From contig PMYK01000049.1 of the NCBI GenBank assembly GCA_003171255.1, positions 1 to 57,497 on the forward strand: 57,497 nt of DNA. The letters run 5' to 3'. Both the position numbers and the translations under genes were made by a program. This document shows, piece by piece, positions 20,969 through 31,697 of the stretch. This DNA comes from Chloroflexota bacterium. Lineage in GTDB: Bacteria > Chloroflexota > Limnocylindria > Limnocylindrales > CSP1-4. Below the pieces are notes generated by a model. It saw only the letters and a program-made list of their open reading frames with translations. It was not told where the DNA came from and did no database searches. The stretch's first letter is position 1; every line of letters begins with the position of its first letter.

Positions 20969-22227
20969 TGGCGCGCGGCCGAGTCGGGACCGAGCTCGGC
21001 CAACGCGGGCAGCACGAACCCGCCCTTAGTCGAGCGGCGAAGCTCCCGCATCCGCTCGAGAGCGGTCAGCCACATGAGAGTCGACTCGGCGCCCTGGTTC
21101 TCGTTTGGCCCCGTCGGCGTGAGGCCGTCGTAGCAGGCTCCGCGGGCGGGGTCTGCCAGGGTCACCCCCAGATCGTTGTCTCCGAGGAACCAGCCGTAGG
21201 CGGTCTCCGCGGCGTCCAGATAGCGCGCCCGACCCGTGGCTCGGTACGCAGCCGCGGCTGCGGACAACATCGTGGCCGCTTCAATCGGCTGCTGATCGAA
21301 TCGGCTTCGTTCCGCCGTCCGAGGCCACCAGTGGCTCGTGCCGACGGGAGAGAACTGGCCCGACTCGCCAGCCTGGACATCGATGAGCCAATCGAGCACG
21401 GAACAACCTCGGGCTAGGAGTGCCGGCCGGCCGAGACGTAGTCCGGCGGCGATGAGAGCCTGTGGCACCAGGGCGTTCTCATAGGTGAGAACCGACTCGG
21501 GCCAGGGCCATTCCACCGGCCCGGTAGGGCCGGCCTTGCTGCGGCCCAGAACGGAGAGACCGGCATGCCGGCTCCGCTCAGGCCGGTGAGTCCTGGGCCG
21601 GGACTCTATTTCAGGGAGCCCGAATACCTTCGCCAGACGAGCCGCGAGCAGCTCGAAGGCGGGCTCGGCAGCAGAGGAGAATCCCGCGTCGATGGCCAGA
21701 TCGCACGCGAGAAGCGCGGCTGAGATGGCGCGCAAGGCGCCCAATGAATCGGCAGCTGGCAACGCCCGAGCGAAAAGCTGCCGCGCCCGCTCGGCCACGT
21801 CAGTGTCGGGCATTTCCGACACCACCGCCGCCAGCCCAGCCAGAGCTCGGGCCTGACAGTCCTCCGACGCCCCGGCCTCGAGCCAGCGGCCATCCGCTGT
21901 GCGGAAGTTCAGAAAACGCCCCGAGGTGCCGTCAAATGCGTCGCTTACGAACTGGATTGAGCGCCGGATGCTGACGTCCACGGCGGCCAAACCCACTTCG
22001 CGGGACTGCAGTAGATCCACGACGATGTAACGAGCCACGTCATCCGTGCAGTAGCCGAACCGGGGCTCCGGCTCAACTCCTCGAGCGTGCTGCCACAGAC
22101 CAACGTCGTCGCTCATTGCGCTCAGGTGCAGCCTGCTGACGGGATACAACGGCCGCGCCGGGGCGGGACGGTCGGGTCCGACGGGACGGTCGGGCCCGAC
22201 GCCACTAGGCTCTAACATGACCCGCAA
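20965..22227 (-). CDS. Alpha/alpha-toroid protein of GH130-linked sugar clusters
   Basis: 420 residues. Homologues next to GH130 genes are often labelled glycosyltransferase or glycosidase-like; the sequence is helical-toroid-like, with LHLSAMSDDVGLWQHARG, FGYCTDDVARYIVVDLL and ENQGAESTLMWLTALERM near the end, and no GT-A/GT-B motif. Start: TTG at 22227 has GAGAGG at 6-nt spacing, so I keep it; an ATG three codons later lacks a good SD. It overlaps the upstream GT4 gene by 23 nt and the downstream GH130 gene by 4 nt. Catalytic role unproven. Confidence 0.8.
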   Translation of the reverse strand: MRVMLEPSGVGPDRPVGPDRPAPARPLYPVSRLHLSAMSDDVGLWQHARGVEPEPRFGYCTDDVARYIVVDLLQSREVGLAAVDVSIRRSIQFVSDAFDGTSGRFLNFRTADGRWLEAGASEDCQARALAGLAAVVSEMPDTDVAERARQLFARALPAADSLGALRAISAALLACDLAIDAGFSSAAEPAFELLAARLAKVFGLPEIESRPRTHRPERSRHAGLSVLGRSKAGPTGPVEWPWPESVLTYENALVPQALIAAGLRLGRPALLARGCSVLDWLIDVQAGESGQFSPVGTSHWWPRTAERSRFDQQPIEAATMLSAAAAAYRATGRARYLDAAETAYGWFLGDNDLGVTLADPARGACYDGLTPTGPNENQGAESTLMWLTALERMRELRRSTKGGFVLPALAELGPDSAARQ

Positions 22228-23383
22228 TCAGTACCTCTCGGCCACTGCGCGGTCGAGCCTCGGCTGTACCGACGCGCTCGAAGATCCCCCGATACCTGGC
22301 CCCGACTTCCGGCCAGATCATCGTCCGGCTGAACTCGTAAGCCCTTTGCCCAAGCCGGCGCCGCAGTTCGTGATCGCGGATCAGCTCGATCAGCGAGTCA
22401 CCCAGGGCCCCAGGCAAGCTCGATTCCACCAACCTGCCGCGGCCGCCCTCGAGCATCTCCACCGCATAAGCGTAACGCGTGGAGACGATTGCCTTACCGG
22501 CGCTCATGGCGTACGCCAGGGTGCCCGATACGATCTGATCTGGATTGGGGTATGGAGTGACGAAGATGTCGGCCGCGGTCAGCCAGGTTGCCAGCTCCGA
22601 TCGAGTCACAAAGCGATCGACGAACAGGACCCGGTTTGCCACACCGAGGGCCTCGGCGAGACGTGTCAGTTTGCTTCGATAGACCTCGCCCTCGCGCCGC
22701 AACAGCTCCGGGTGCGTGGCTCCAAGGATCACGTAGTAGGCGGTCGGGCAGGCCCCGATGACCGCCGGCATCGCCTCGATGACCGACTCGTAGCCCTTGC
22801 CCGGCCCGATTAGCCCGAAGCTCAGGATCATCGGGGCCACCTCCATGCCGAGCTTCGGCTTGACCCTATCCGGCGCGAGCAGGGGCAGGTGAGGGACACC
22901 GTGGGGGACGACATCGATAACGTCCGGGTGGACTCCGTACACCCGTTGTAGCAGCGCCGCAGCTGACTGCGACATCACAACGGTCGCCGAGCTGGCATCG
23001 ATCAAGCGCGTCAGCACGCGGCGCTGTCCCTGCGATGGGTCCCGCGGGACCGTGTGCAGAGTGGCGACGACCGGTTTGGACAAAGCGCCAACGAACTCCA
23101 GAACGTACTCGCCATCGTCCCCGCCCCAGATCCCATATTCGTGCTGGATAGAAACGACTCTGGCGTTCGATCGATTCAGCGTCATGGCGACGCGAAGATA
23201 GTCCGCTCGGACGTCGCGCCTTATCCGGTGCTCTACCTCGACCGGATACAGAACCGGGCCGTCGGGCGGATGCAGAACAGCTATCTCATGGTCGCCTGTG
23301 ACACCCGCCAGGTCGCGGGTGAAGGTGGCAATTCCGCAGCGGCGTGGAGGATACGTTGCTACGAAGACGTTGCCGGAACTCAT
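22205..23383 (-). CDS. GT4-family glycosyltransferase
   Basis: 392 residues from the ATG at 23383 (MSSGNVFVATYPPRRCGIATF), with GAGG 4 nt upstream; the track start 51 codons earlier is unsupported. GT-B fold: N-terminal glycine-rich/Cys motif PPRRCGIATFTRDL, EYGIWGGDDGEY in the acceptor half, MILSFGLIGPGKGYESVIEA at the start of the donor half, and FVTPYPNPDQIVSGTLAYAMSAGKAIVSTRY as the nucleotide-sugar site with an E-x7-E-like region. First gene of the GT4-toroid-GH130 operon. Probably cytoplasmic or membrane-peripheral; donor sugar unknown. Confidence 0.92.
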   Translation of the reverse strand: MSSGNVFVATYPPRRCGIATFTRDLAGVTGDHEIAVLHPPDGPVLYPVEVEHRIRRDVRADYLRVAMTLNRSNARVVSIQHEYGIWGGDDGEYVLEFVGALSKPVVATLHTVPRDPSQGQRRVLTRLIDASSATVVMSQSAAALLQRVYGVHPDVIDVVPHGVPHLPLLAPDRVKPKLGMEVAPMILSFGLIGPGKGYESVIEAMPAVIGACPTAYYVILGATHPELLRREGEVYRSKLTRLAEALGVANRVLFVDRFVTRSELATWLTAADIFVTPYPNPDQIVSGTLAYAMSAGKAIVSTRYAYAVEMLEGGRGRLVESSLPGALGDSLIELIRDHELRRRLGQRAYEFSRTMIWPEVGARYRGIFERVGTAEARPRSGREVLIAGHVRA

Positions 23384-23578
23384 AGCACCTCGCCGGGCCG
23401 CAGCCACGTGAGCCACTCCATCGCGACCTTGTCCGCTCTCCCAACCTTGGGCGCAGCCGAAACTAAGGCCCTTTGAGTCTATTCTGGATCCGGCACCGGT
23501 CGCGAGGATGAAAACCCTTCGGCCCGCCTGACGCAAAGGCGTGGGCGAGCGTGGGTCTGAGCCGGCAGGTGGAGGAGA

Positions 23579-26461
23579 TCACCCGAGCAGCTCCAGGTTC
23601 GCAATGCTTGCGAGGAGCGTCTTGACGCCGCCGCCGTTCGAGAACGCGACCGTGACCTCCTCGTCGGCGCGAGTGAGCTTCGAGGTGACGACGATGCCGT
23701 CGCCCAGCCGCGCGTGACGGACGCGATCGCCGTCGCGGAACTGCCGCTCCCCGGGGATGCGGGGACGCGCCGCAGGAGCCGGACGGGGCGGCGGCGGAGA
23801 CTCCGAGGCCGCTCGTCCCGGACCGAGGCTCGGCGGCGTGTTCAAGCTGCCGGACCGCGCCCCCGACTCGTAGGCCTCGCGCCTGGCGCCCAGGTCGCGC
23901 GTGGGCTTGAAGGCCTCGCCTGCCCTGGGGCCTCCCACCGGTCCGACACCGGCTCGGTACGCACCGCCGCCGGACCGGATCGGCGTCCCGAAGCGGCTGT
24001 TCAGCCGTCGCCCGAAGACCAGGTCCGGATCGACGTTGCCGATGTCGTCGTCGAAGTCGTCCCCACGTTCCAGGCGAGGCCCGGTCATGAGGGCCGCGGG
24101 TATCTCGAACAGGAAGCGGCTCGGAACGGACAGACCGCCACTGCCCCAGGTCACGCGCCGCGCCGCGTGTGACAGGAATAGACGCCGCTTGGCCCGGGTA
24201 ATCCCGACGTATGCGAGGCGGCGCTCTTCCTCGAGCTGCTTCTCGTCATCCAGCGATCGGCTGTGCGGGAAGACGCCCTCCTCGAGACCGGCGATGAAGA
24301 CCACCGGGAATTCGAGCCCCTTGGCGGCGTGAAGCGTGATGAGCGTGACGGCATCCGCGCCGGGCTCGAACGAATCCTGGTCGGCCACGAGCGCCGTCTC
24401 TTCTAGGAATCGATCGAGAGCGTCGTCTGGGGTGAGGTCGTCGTAGCGGGTGGTGACCGACCGGAGCTCGAGCAGGTTGGCCCAGCGCTCCTCACCCTCT
24501 TCAGAGCCATCCGCGAGCATGGCCCTGTAGCCCGACTCCTCGAGAACTGAGTCGAGCATCTCCGGCAGCGGCAGTACCCCGATCCGGGTCCGCAGCCGCA
24601 GTATCAGCGTCGCGAAGCCGCCCAGGGCGCCCCGCGCCCGCGAACCCAGCGCTTCCACCCGTCCCTCGGAGGCGTCGACGATGGCGCTCCAGTAGGTCGG
24701 GCCATCGGGGGTCTCGGCGCCGGTTGGGCTGTCGGTTGGGCCGTCGGTTGGGCCGTCGGCTGGGCCGTCGACCGCGCCCCCGGCAGCTGGGACGTCCGAC
24801 TGAATGGCGCGCCCGCCGACGGCGGCCACGCGCAACTCCTCGAGGCTCTTCTCGCCGATTCCTCGGGCCGGGACATTGAGGATCCGCTCGAAGCTGACCT
24901 GATCCGTGTCGCTTCGGAGCACGCGAAGGTAGGCCAGGGCGTCCTTGACTTCGCGGCGCTGGTAGAACCGCGTCCCGCCCACGAGCTGGTAGCGGATGCC
25001 GTAGCGCAGGAACGCCTCCTCGATGGCCCGGCTCTGGGCGTTCGTCCTGTACATGACGGCGACGTCGCCGCGCTCCCAGCGCTCGGCTTCCTCATCGGCC
25101 CTGCGCGTCAAGGCCGAGCTCCGGCCGCCCGTCAGCTCCTCGATCTGACGCGCGATCCATTCGGCCTCCTCCTCCTCGTTGTAGGCCTCGAAGCGCGTGA
25201 TCTGACGCCCACCGGCGTTGTCGGTCCAGAGCTTCTTGTCCTTACGAGAGGAGTTGTGGGTTACGACGGCATGGGCGGCATCTAGTATCAGCTGCGTCGA
25301 GCGGTAGTTCTGCTCGAGCTTGACCACCGTCGCGTCGGGGTAGTCGCCCTCGAAGTCGAGGATGTTGCGGATGTCGGCGCCGCGCCAGGAGTAGATCGAC
25401 TGGTCGTCGTCGCCGACGACGCACAGGTTGTGGTGGCTCGCGGCCAGAGCCTTGACCCACAGGTATTGCGGTCTATTCGTGTCCTGGTATTCGTCGATGT
25501 GGAGGTACCGCCAGCGACTCTGGTATCGCTCCAGAACCGAGGGCGCGTCGTGGAAAAGCCGAACCGCCTCCAGCAGCAGGTCGTCGAAGTCGAGGGCCGC
25601 CGCGGTCTTCAGGCGCGCCTGGTAGCGCCGGTAGAGGCGGGCGATCTCCCTCTCCCGATGCGTGTGGGCGTTTGCGGCGATGAAGTCCGCGTCGAGCATC
25701 TCGTTCTTGGCCCGTGAGATGGAGCCCAGGATCGCGCTCGGCTTGTACTCGCCGGTGACCGGCAGGTCTTCCTCGCGCAGGATCTGCTTCATCAGCGATT
25801 GCTGGTCGTCCGTGTCGTAGACGATGAAATGGCGGTCGATACCAATCTCGGCTCCATCCCGGCGCAGGACGCGGGCGCACAGGGCGTGGAAGGTGCCCAT
25901 CGCGACCTCGCGGCCGGCTTCCTCGCCCACCAGCCCGATGATGCGGGCGCGCAGCTCCGCCGCCGCCTTGTTGGTGAATGTGACGGCCAGGATCTGCCAC
26001 GGCCGAACGCCCCTGACACCCACGAGATACGCAACCCGATGGGCCAGGACGCGCGTCTTGCCGCTGCCTGCTCCGGCCAGGATCAGTACCGGGCCGTCCG
26101 TGGTCTGGACGGCGCGCTGCTGCTCGGGATTGAGGCGGGCCAGGATTCGTCCGGCCAGGGCTTCGGTGGCGGCCTGCCGTTCGGCCAGGGCCACCGGCTC
26201 GGGCTCGAACGGCGACGGCTCGCGCGGTTCGAGGCGTGGGCCGTCGAATGATTCGGGCGGGGCCTCTTCCGGAGGAGGCGGTTCCTCGCTCGAGAAGGGT
26301 AGTCGGCCCAAACCGTCGGCCGGCTCATCGGCCGGAGGCCTGCCGCCCATCACCGGCTCATCGACGGGCACGTTCCAGCCCCCGCCGAGCGGCTCCGAGG
26401 CCGCCCGATCGGCGTCTGGCTGGGTGCGGGCCTGCCGCCCGTGGCGCTGAGTCGGACTCAC
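23579..26461 (-). CDS. pcrA: UvrD/PcrA-type ATP-dependent DNA helicase
   Basis: 960 residues, about 200 more than a typical PcrA. The first 105 residues are Pro/Glu-rich and disordered. The helicase core follows: Q motif LNPEQQRAV, Walker A AGAGSGKT (129-136), Walker B DEYQDT, GDDDQSIYSWRGA, QNYRST, TLHAAKGLEFPVVFI and VGITRAKRRL. A repeat-derived DGPT/DGPA insert lies in the second half, then a long Pro/Gly tail and a terminal Tudor-like domain (GDRVRHARLGDGIVV) of the kind that binds RNA polymerase. Acts in repair and transcription conflict resolution. Start GTG at 26461 behind TACAAT (6-nt spacing): leaderless type. Confidence 0.95.
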   Translation of the reverse strand: MSPTQRHGRQARTQPDADRAASEPLGGGWNVPVDEPVMGGRPPADEPADGLGRLPFSSEEPPPPEEAPPESFDGPRLEPREPSPFEPEPVALAERQAATEALAGRILARLNPEQQRAVQTTDGPVLILAGAGSGKTRVLAHRVAYLVGVRGVRPWQILAVTFTNKAAAELRARIIGLVGEEAGREVAMGTFHALCARVLRRDGAEIGIDRHFIVYDTDDQQSLMKQILREEDLPVTGEYKPSAILGSISRAKNEMLDADFIAANAHTHREREIARLYRRYQARLKTAAALDFDDLLLEAVRLFHDAPSVLERYQSRWRYLHIDEYQDTNRPQYLWVKALAASHHNLCVVGDDDQSIYSWRGADIRNILDFEGDYPDATVVKLEQNYRSTQLILDAAHAVVTHNSSRKDKKLWTDNAGGRQITRFEAYNEEEEAEWIARQIEELTGGRSSALTRRADEEAERWERGDVAVMYRTNAQSRAIEEAFLRYGIRYQLVGGTRFYQRREVKDALAYLRVLRSDTDQVSFERILNVPARGIGEKSLEELRVAAVGGRAIQSDVPAAGGAVDGPADGPTDGPTDSPTGAETPDGPTYWSAIVDASEGRVEALGSRARGALGGFATLILRLRTRIGVLPLPEMLDSVLEESGYRAMLADGSEEGEERWANLLELRSVTTRYDDLTPDDALDRFLEETALVADQDSFEPGADAVTLITLHAAKGLEFPVVFIAGLEEGVFPHSRSLDDEKQLEEERRLAYVGITRAKRRLFLSHAARRVTWGSGGLSVPSRFLFEIPAALMTGPRLERGDDFDDDIGNVDPDLVFGRRLNSRFGTPIRSGGGAYRAGVGPVGGPRAGEAFKPTRDLGARREAYESGARSGSLNTPPSLGPGRAASESPPPPRPAPAARPRIPGERQFRDGDRVRHARLGDGIVVTSKLTRADEEVTVAFSNGGGVKTLLASIANLELLG
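24721..24768. repeat. Four-copy 12-bp in-frame repeat in the helicase gene
   Basis: Four units of cggttgggccgt (two with single substitutions) encode DGPA/DGPT/DSPT tetrapeptides on the minus strand. They expand a surface loop of the helicase without breaking the frame. Confidence 0.85.
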
Positions 26462-26467
26462 CCGCGA

Positions 26468-26473
26468 ATTGTA
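26468..26473 (-). promoter_or_regulatory. Leaderless-type -10 box of the helicase gene (TACAAT)
   Basis: TACAAT ends 6 nt before the GTG at 26461 (gap tcgcgg). It has the same form as the boxes at dnaE, gatC, metG and the BMP gene. Confidence 0.5.
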
Positions 26474-26515
26474 CGGGCGCCGAATTCGCCCTGGCTTGTG
26501 AGGCTCCGGCCGATC

Positions 26516-27592
26516 CTACTGGGTCAGTACGGGCGGAGCCACGGACTGGATCTCGCTGACCGGAGGCGGAGTAAGCAGCGAGACGCCGTTCCAATTGGAC
26601 AGAACGAGGCGGACGGAGGCGGCTCCGGCCTCGGGGCTGCTCGTCGAGACCTCGAGCCGCTCCAGCTGGAGACCGTTCGTGGTGATCCACAGGTCAAGCT
26701 TGCCGGTTCCGGGGAGAGCCTGGATCACGGTCGCGCTGTGCGAGGAGTTGAGCGCGCTGCGGCTGAAGTCGACGCGGATGTGGTAGCTGGAGCCGCCCGG
26801 CTCGGACTCGGTCCCGACGAGGACGGGGCTCACGCCGGGGTCCGTTGCTACGCCTAGGATTTGTTGAAGGATGAACGACGGTCCGCTCGCGTCCAATGGA
26901 CTGAGGGTCAGCTGGGCGACATTCTCGGTGAGGAACTGCGTCTCGCCGTACTGTCGAAGGTAGGCGTACTGGTCCACGATCATCAACTCGCCCGACAGCC
27001 CGGGCACTCCCGGCAGACCGCCGACGACGTGGGCCGTCTTGTTCCCGAAGTCGATGTCGCCGTCCACCTGGGCGCCTTTCAGGCTGACCGGAATGGCCGT
27101 GTAGATGGGCGACGGCGTGGGGCTGGGCGACTCGGAAGCGATGGGCGACGGAGAAGGTGAAGGCGTATCAGTGGGCGGCGGCGTGGGCGCAGGTGTGACA
27201 CAGGGAGTTGCCGCGGCACTCGCCGCGGCAGATGCGCTCGCCTTGGCCGATGCGCTCGCGACGGGAGACTCACTCGCCGCGGCGGAGGCGCTAGCGGCCG
27301 CCGATGCGCTCGGCGCTGGCGAGGCGCATGCGTTCGGGTTCGCCGACTCGCTCGGGGCCGGCGTGTCCGTCGGGGCGATCGTTGGCGTCGCCTGGGGCTC
27401 CTCAATGCCCATGAGGAATTGGCCGCCCGCCTCGAGGTGGAAATGGACGGACTGAAGGCTCTTCAGGTTCGTCTGCGCGTTGGCCAGTATCTTGCCGGCA
27501 TCGGTCAGCGGGGCTGACGAGCAACCGGCCATTAGCGCCACCACGGCCAACATGCCGGCGGCGGTGCTTGCGAGCGACATACGACGAGACAC
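26516..27592 (-). CDS. LppX/LprG-like lipoprotein with Ala/Ser/Pro-rich linker
   Basis: 358 residues starting at GTG 27592, because GGAGG lies 6 nt upstream; the track ATG at 27622 has none. Signal peptide with lipobox LMAGC. The mature protein begins with the LppX/LprAFG-type helix (AQTNLKSLQSVHFHLEAGG), is interrupted by a low-complexity segment of about 120 residues rich in ASA/SPSP, then resumes with the beta-sheet fold (VDGDIDFGNKTAHVVGGLPG). In mycobacteria this family carries lipids or lipoglycans across the envelope; that role here is inference. It is transcribed toward the helicase start, ending 55 bp from it. Confidence 0.85.
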   Translation of the reverse strand: MSRRMSLASTAAGMLAVVALMAGCSSAPLTDAGKILANAQTNLKSLQSVHFHLEAGGQFLMGIEEPQATPTIAPTDTPAPSESANPNACASPAPSASAAASASAAASESPVASASAKASASAAASAAATPCVTPAPTPPPTDTPSPSPSPIASESPSPTPSPIYTAIPVSLKGAQVDGDIDFGNKTAHVVGGLPGVPGLSGELMIVDQYAYLRQYGETQFLTENVAQLTLSPLDASGPSFILQQILGVATDPGVSPVLVGTESEPGGSSYHIRVDFSRSALNSSHSATVIQALPGTGKLDLWITTNGLQLERLEVSTSSPEAGAASVRLVLSNWNGVSLLTPPPVSEIQSVAPPVLTQ

Positions 27593-27904
27593 CTGAATCC
27601 TCCACACGAGATACCGGCACAAGACTGTATAGCCTCACAGTCGCCGGCGCAGGGCACTGCCGTGGCATGGCAACCTTGCGCAGTTTAGCGGCACTGGGCC
27701 GGCAGCGACCTGAAAGTGCCGCGAACGAGCCCTGATGATGGCCGTCGCCTCGTGGAGCGACATCGGCGCGCGCAGTTTCGAGGCTCCACCGGCGAGTTTC
27801 AGCCCGGCCTGAACCTGGCTTGCCGGCGGCGCTGCCTGGTGGCCCTCGAGGGCCGTGTCAAATGGCCTCGGCGAGAATCCGTCTCGCCTAACGGCAGACA
27901 GAAC
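27593..27904. other. Gene-free stretch upstream of the LppX-like gene
   Basis: Several short overlapping ORFs occur here on both strands, none with a ribosome-binding site or recognisable protein pattern. It should contain the promoter of the lipoprotein gene starting at 27592; I could not assign a convincing -35/-10 pair. Confidence 0.5.
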
Positions 27905-27933
27905 GGAACCCCGGGCGCATTGCCCGGGGTTCC
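27905..27933 (-). terminator. Hairpin terminator after the second LppX-like gene
   Basis: A perfect 12-bp stem, ggaaccccgggc / gcccggggttcc, with a 5-nt loop, 36 bp past the stop of the lipoprotein gene ending at 27969. The following minus-strand sequence (gttctgtct) is only moderately T-rich. Confidence 0.7.
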
Positions 27934-27968
27934 GAATCGCGGTTGCGAAAGAGCGTCGCTGCGCGAAC

Positions 27969-28907
27969 TTACGGGGTGGCCTGAATGTCACTCGCGGCCG
28001 GCGCGGCAATTGTGACCGGCTGGTCATAGGCGGAGACGGTCAGCATGAAGTCGAGGTTGCCGAGCGTCGAAGACGCACCCTTGATCTCGAGCTGAGCAAT
28101 CTGGTTGGTGTCCTTGTAGACCCATAGATCGACCGACGCCGAGTCGAGCTTCATGCCCGGAGCGGCGCTGGCTTCAGCGGCGATCGCGGTGTTGATCTTG
28201 TCGAGCGGAACGGAGATGTTAATGTGGTTGGCGTCTTGGCCGCCGATCTTGTCGACGCCGACTAGAGTCGCCGTCACTCCCGCTGCATCGAGTTGCTGGC
28301 GGATCTGGGCGATCTCGTCAGTAATGCCGGCCATGGCCGACGCTCCCGCGGTCGGAAGTGCGCTCGGGATGGCTATCGGCGACAGGCTCGCCAGGCTGCC
28401 AAGGTCCGTCTTGGTGTACTTGGTGCCAAGGAGACTGACCTTGTAGTAGAAGGCGTTGTCTACCAGGATCAGGTCACCCGTCACGGCCGCGCCAATGACA
28501 GCCGCCGGAACGTTGAAGGTGAGGTGCGCGGCCTGGCCGGCCACGTCGACATCACCCTCGAGGGTTGTGCCGTCGAGCTTGAGGTCGCCGGTGAGAGGGA
28601 CCGCGCCTCCGGTGGCGCCTTGGGCGCTGGAGAGAGCGGCAGCCTTGATCGTGCCGCTGACGGTGAGCTTGATGTGGAACGACTTGACGGCCGATCCACC
28701 ATTGATGATCTGAGTGATGATCGAGCTGGGGTCATTCGCGTTGGCACTGGGCGAAACCGGCGCCGCGCTGGCGGCCCCGGGGCCCGTGACTCCTGTGGCA
28801 CCCGAAGCACCCGGTGCGGTGGTGGCGCCGCTGCTCCCGCAGGCGCTGGCAACAACGAGAACGAACCCGGCAAACATGGCCAGGACAGGCCTGGGTAGAC
28901 GGATCAA
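27969..28907 (-). CDS. LppX/LprG-like lipoprotein
   Basis: 312 residues from TTG at 28907, with a perfect AGGAGG 8 nt upstream; the track start at 28961 reads through that site. A short signal peptide ends in lipobox VVASAC. A Gly/Ala/Thr linker precedes the LppX-type domain: IINGGSAVKSFHIKLTVSG, LTGDLKLDGTTLEGDVDVAG, then a C-terminal YKDTNQIAQLEIKGAS segment. It is a paralogue-like neighbour of the gene at 26516 without the long linker. Likely surface lipoprotein with a hydrophobic ligand pocket; ligand unknown. Confidence 0.87.
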   Translation of the reverse strand: MIRLPRPVLAMFAGFVLVVASACGSSGATTAPGASGATGVTGPGAASAAPVSPSANANDPSSIITQIINGGSAVKSFHIKLTVSGTIKAAALSSAQGATGGAVPLTGDLKLDGTTLEGDVDVAGQAAHLTFNVPAAVIGAAVTGDLILVDNAFYYKVSLLGTKYTKTDLGSLASLSPIAIPSALPTAGASAMAGITDEIAQIRQQLDAAGVTATLVGVDKIGGQDANHINISVPLDKINTAIAAEASAAPGMKLDSASVDLWVYKDTNQIAQLEIKGASSTLGNLDFMLTVSAYDQPVTIAAPAASDIQATP

Positions 28908-29020
28908 GGTGCGAACCTCCTCTTTACGGCTTTTGTCCAGTACCAAGATTCTCCGCTGCACACGTGGGTGTCAAATCTTCGCCGGACAAACGTCTCATTG
29001 TCCCACTGTGTAGCAACAGC

Positions 29021-29049
29021 GAGGCCCCGGGCGAAGTCGCCGGGGCCTC
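29021..29049 (-). terminator. Hairpin terminator after groEL
   Basis: A 10-bp stem gaggccccgg / ccggggcctc with a 9-nt loop, 62 bp past the groEL stop. No strong T-tract follows on the minus strand, so its efficiency is uncertain. Confidence 0.55.
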
Positions 29050-29111
29050 GGGTTGGGTCTCTCCTGGTCGGCCGAGCATCGCTGCGCCGGCCGCCGCCTC
29101 GCTTTGGCGGT

Positions 29112-31128
<2,017 letters not shown>

Positions 31129-31334
31129 GGCGCAATTCCTCCGTGAAGACGGCGGCAAACGCCTGCCGTCACGACTCCTGGATATGGTCCGTTCGGCGCC
31201 GGCTGGACCGGCACGAACGCTCTTGCCCGAAATCTCCGACCGGCTCAGGCAGCGGACCCGCGGGCCTGTCGCGGTGTGTCTTGGCGGGTCCCGAAGGACT
31301 GCTCCGCCCCGCCGCGGCTACGCTTTCCGTCTAA

Positions 31335-31361
31335 TTAGCACTCTACCATCGAGAGTGCTAA
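31335..31361 (-). promoter_or_regulatory. CIRCE operator (HrcA site)
   Basis: TTAGCACTC-N9-GAGTGCTAA is a perfect match to the CIRCE consensus inverted repeat. It begins 1 bp downstream of the groES -10 box, so the predicted start site lies within it. HrcA binding here represses groES-groEL until heat or misfolding stress. hrcA itself is not in the window. Confidence 0.95.
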
Positions 31362-31362
31362 C

Positions 31363-31391
31363 AGCCTAACGAGGCCGGTTGTGGCTGTCAA
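31363..31391 (-). promoter_or_regulatory. Sigma-70-type promoter of groES-groEL
   Basis: TTGACA, 17-nt spacer, TAGGCT, reading on the minus strand into the CIRCE element. Consensus -35 and ideal spacing make this the best conventional promoter in the window. Confidence 0.75.
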
Positions 31392-31697
31392 GCGTGGGGT
31401 CTCCAGGCGGCAGTGGTGTCGACCGCGCGGTCGCCGACGCGGCGGCCTTCTCGGCCTCGGCCTCGACATCGACATCGATCGGCACGGTGTGCGTTTCGAA
31501 CTGCATGTCGGACGTGTCCTACCGTTGCTGTCCCAGCCAAACGTCGTTTCTGTCCGTACGCGGCTGCAATTCTGACCCGGAAGGGCGGATCCCGATGGCC
31601 GGCCTGACGCACGAGAACGGCAGCCGAGGCCGCGACGGGGGCAAGTAGCGATACTTAGCCGCGAACCACGCGGCCGGCAGCCCCAACGAGGGATCCA
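31392..31697. other. Gene-free stretch before the methyltransferase
   Basis: Short ORFs exist on both strands, including a 46-codon minus-strand one that runs through the groES promoter. None has a usable ribosome-binding site with a protein-like sequence. The methyltransferase promoter should be here but was not assigned. Confidence 0.5.

Noticed and set aside
31366-31506. 46-codon minus ORF (MQFETHTVPIDVDVEAEA start)
   Set aside because: Runs through the groES -35/-10 promoter and lacks a properly spaced SD; high-GC third positions alone are not enough.
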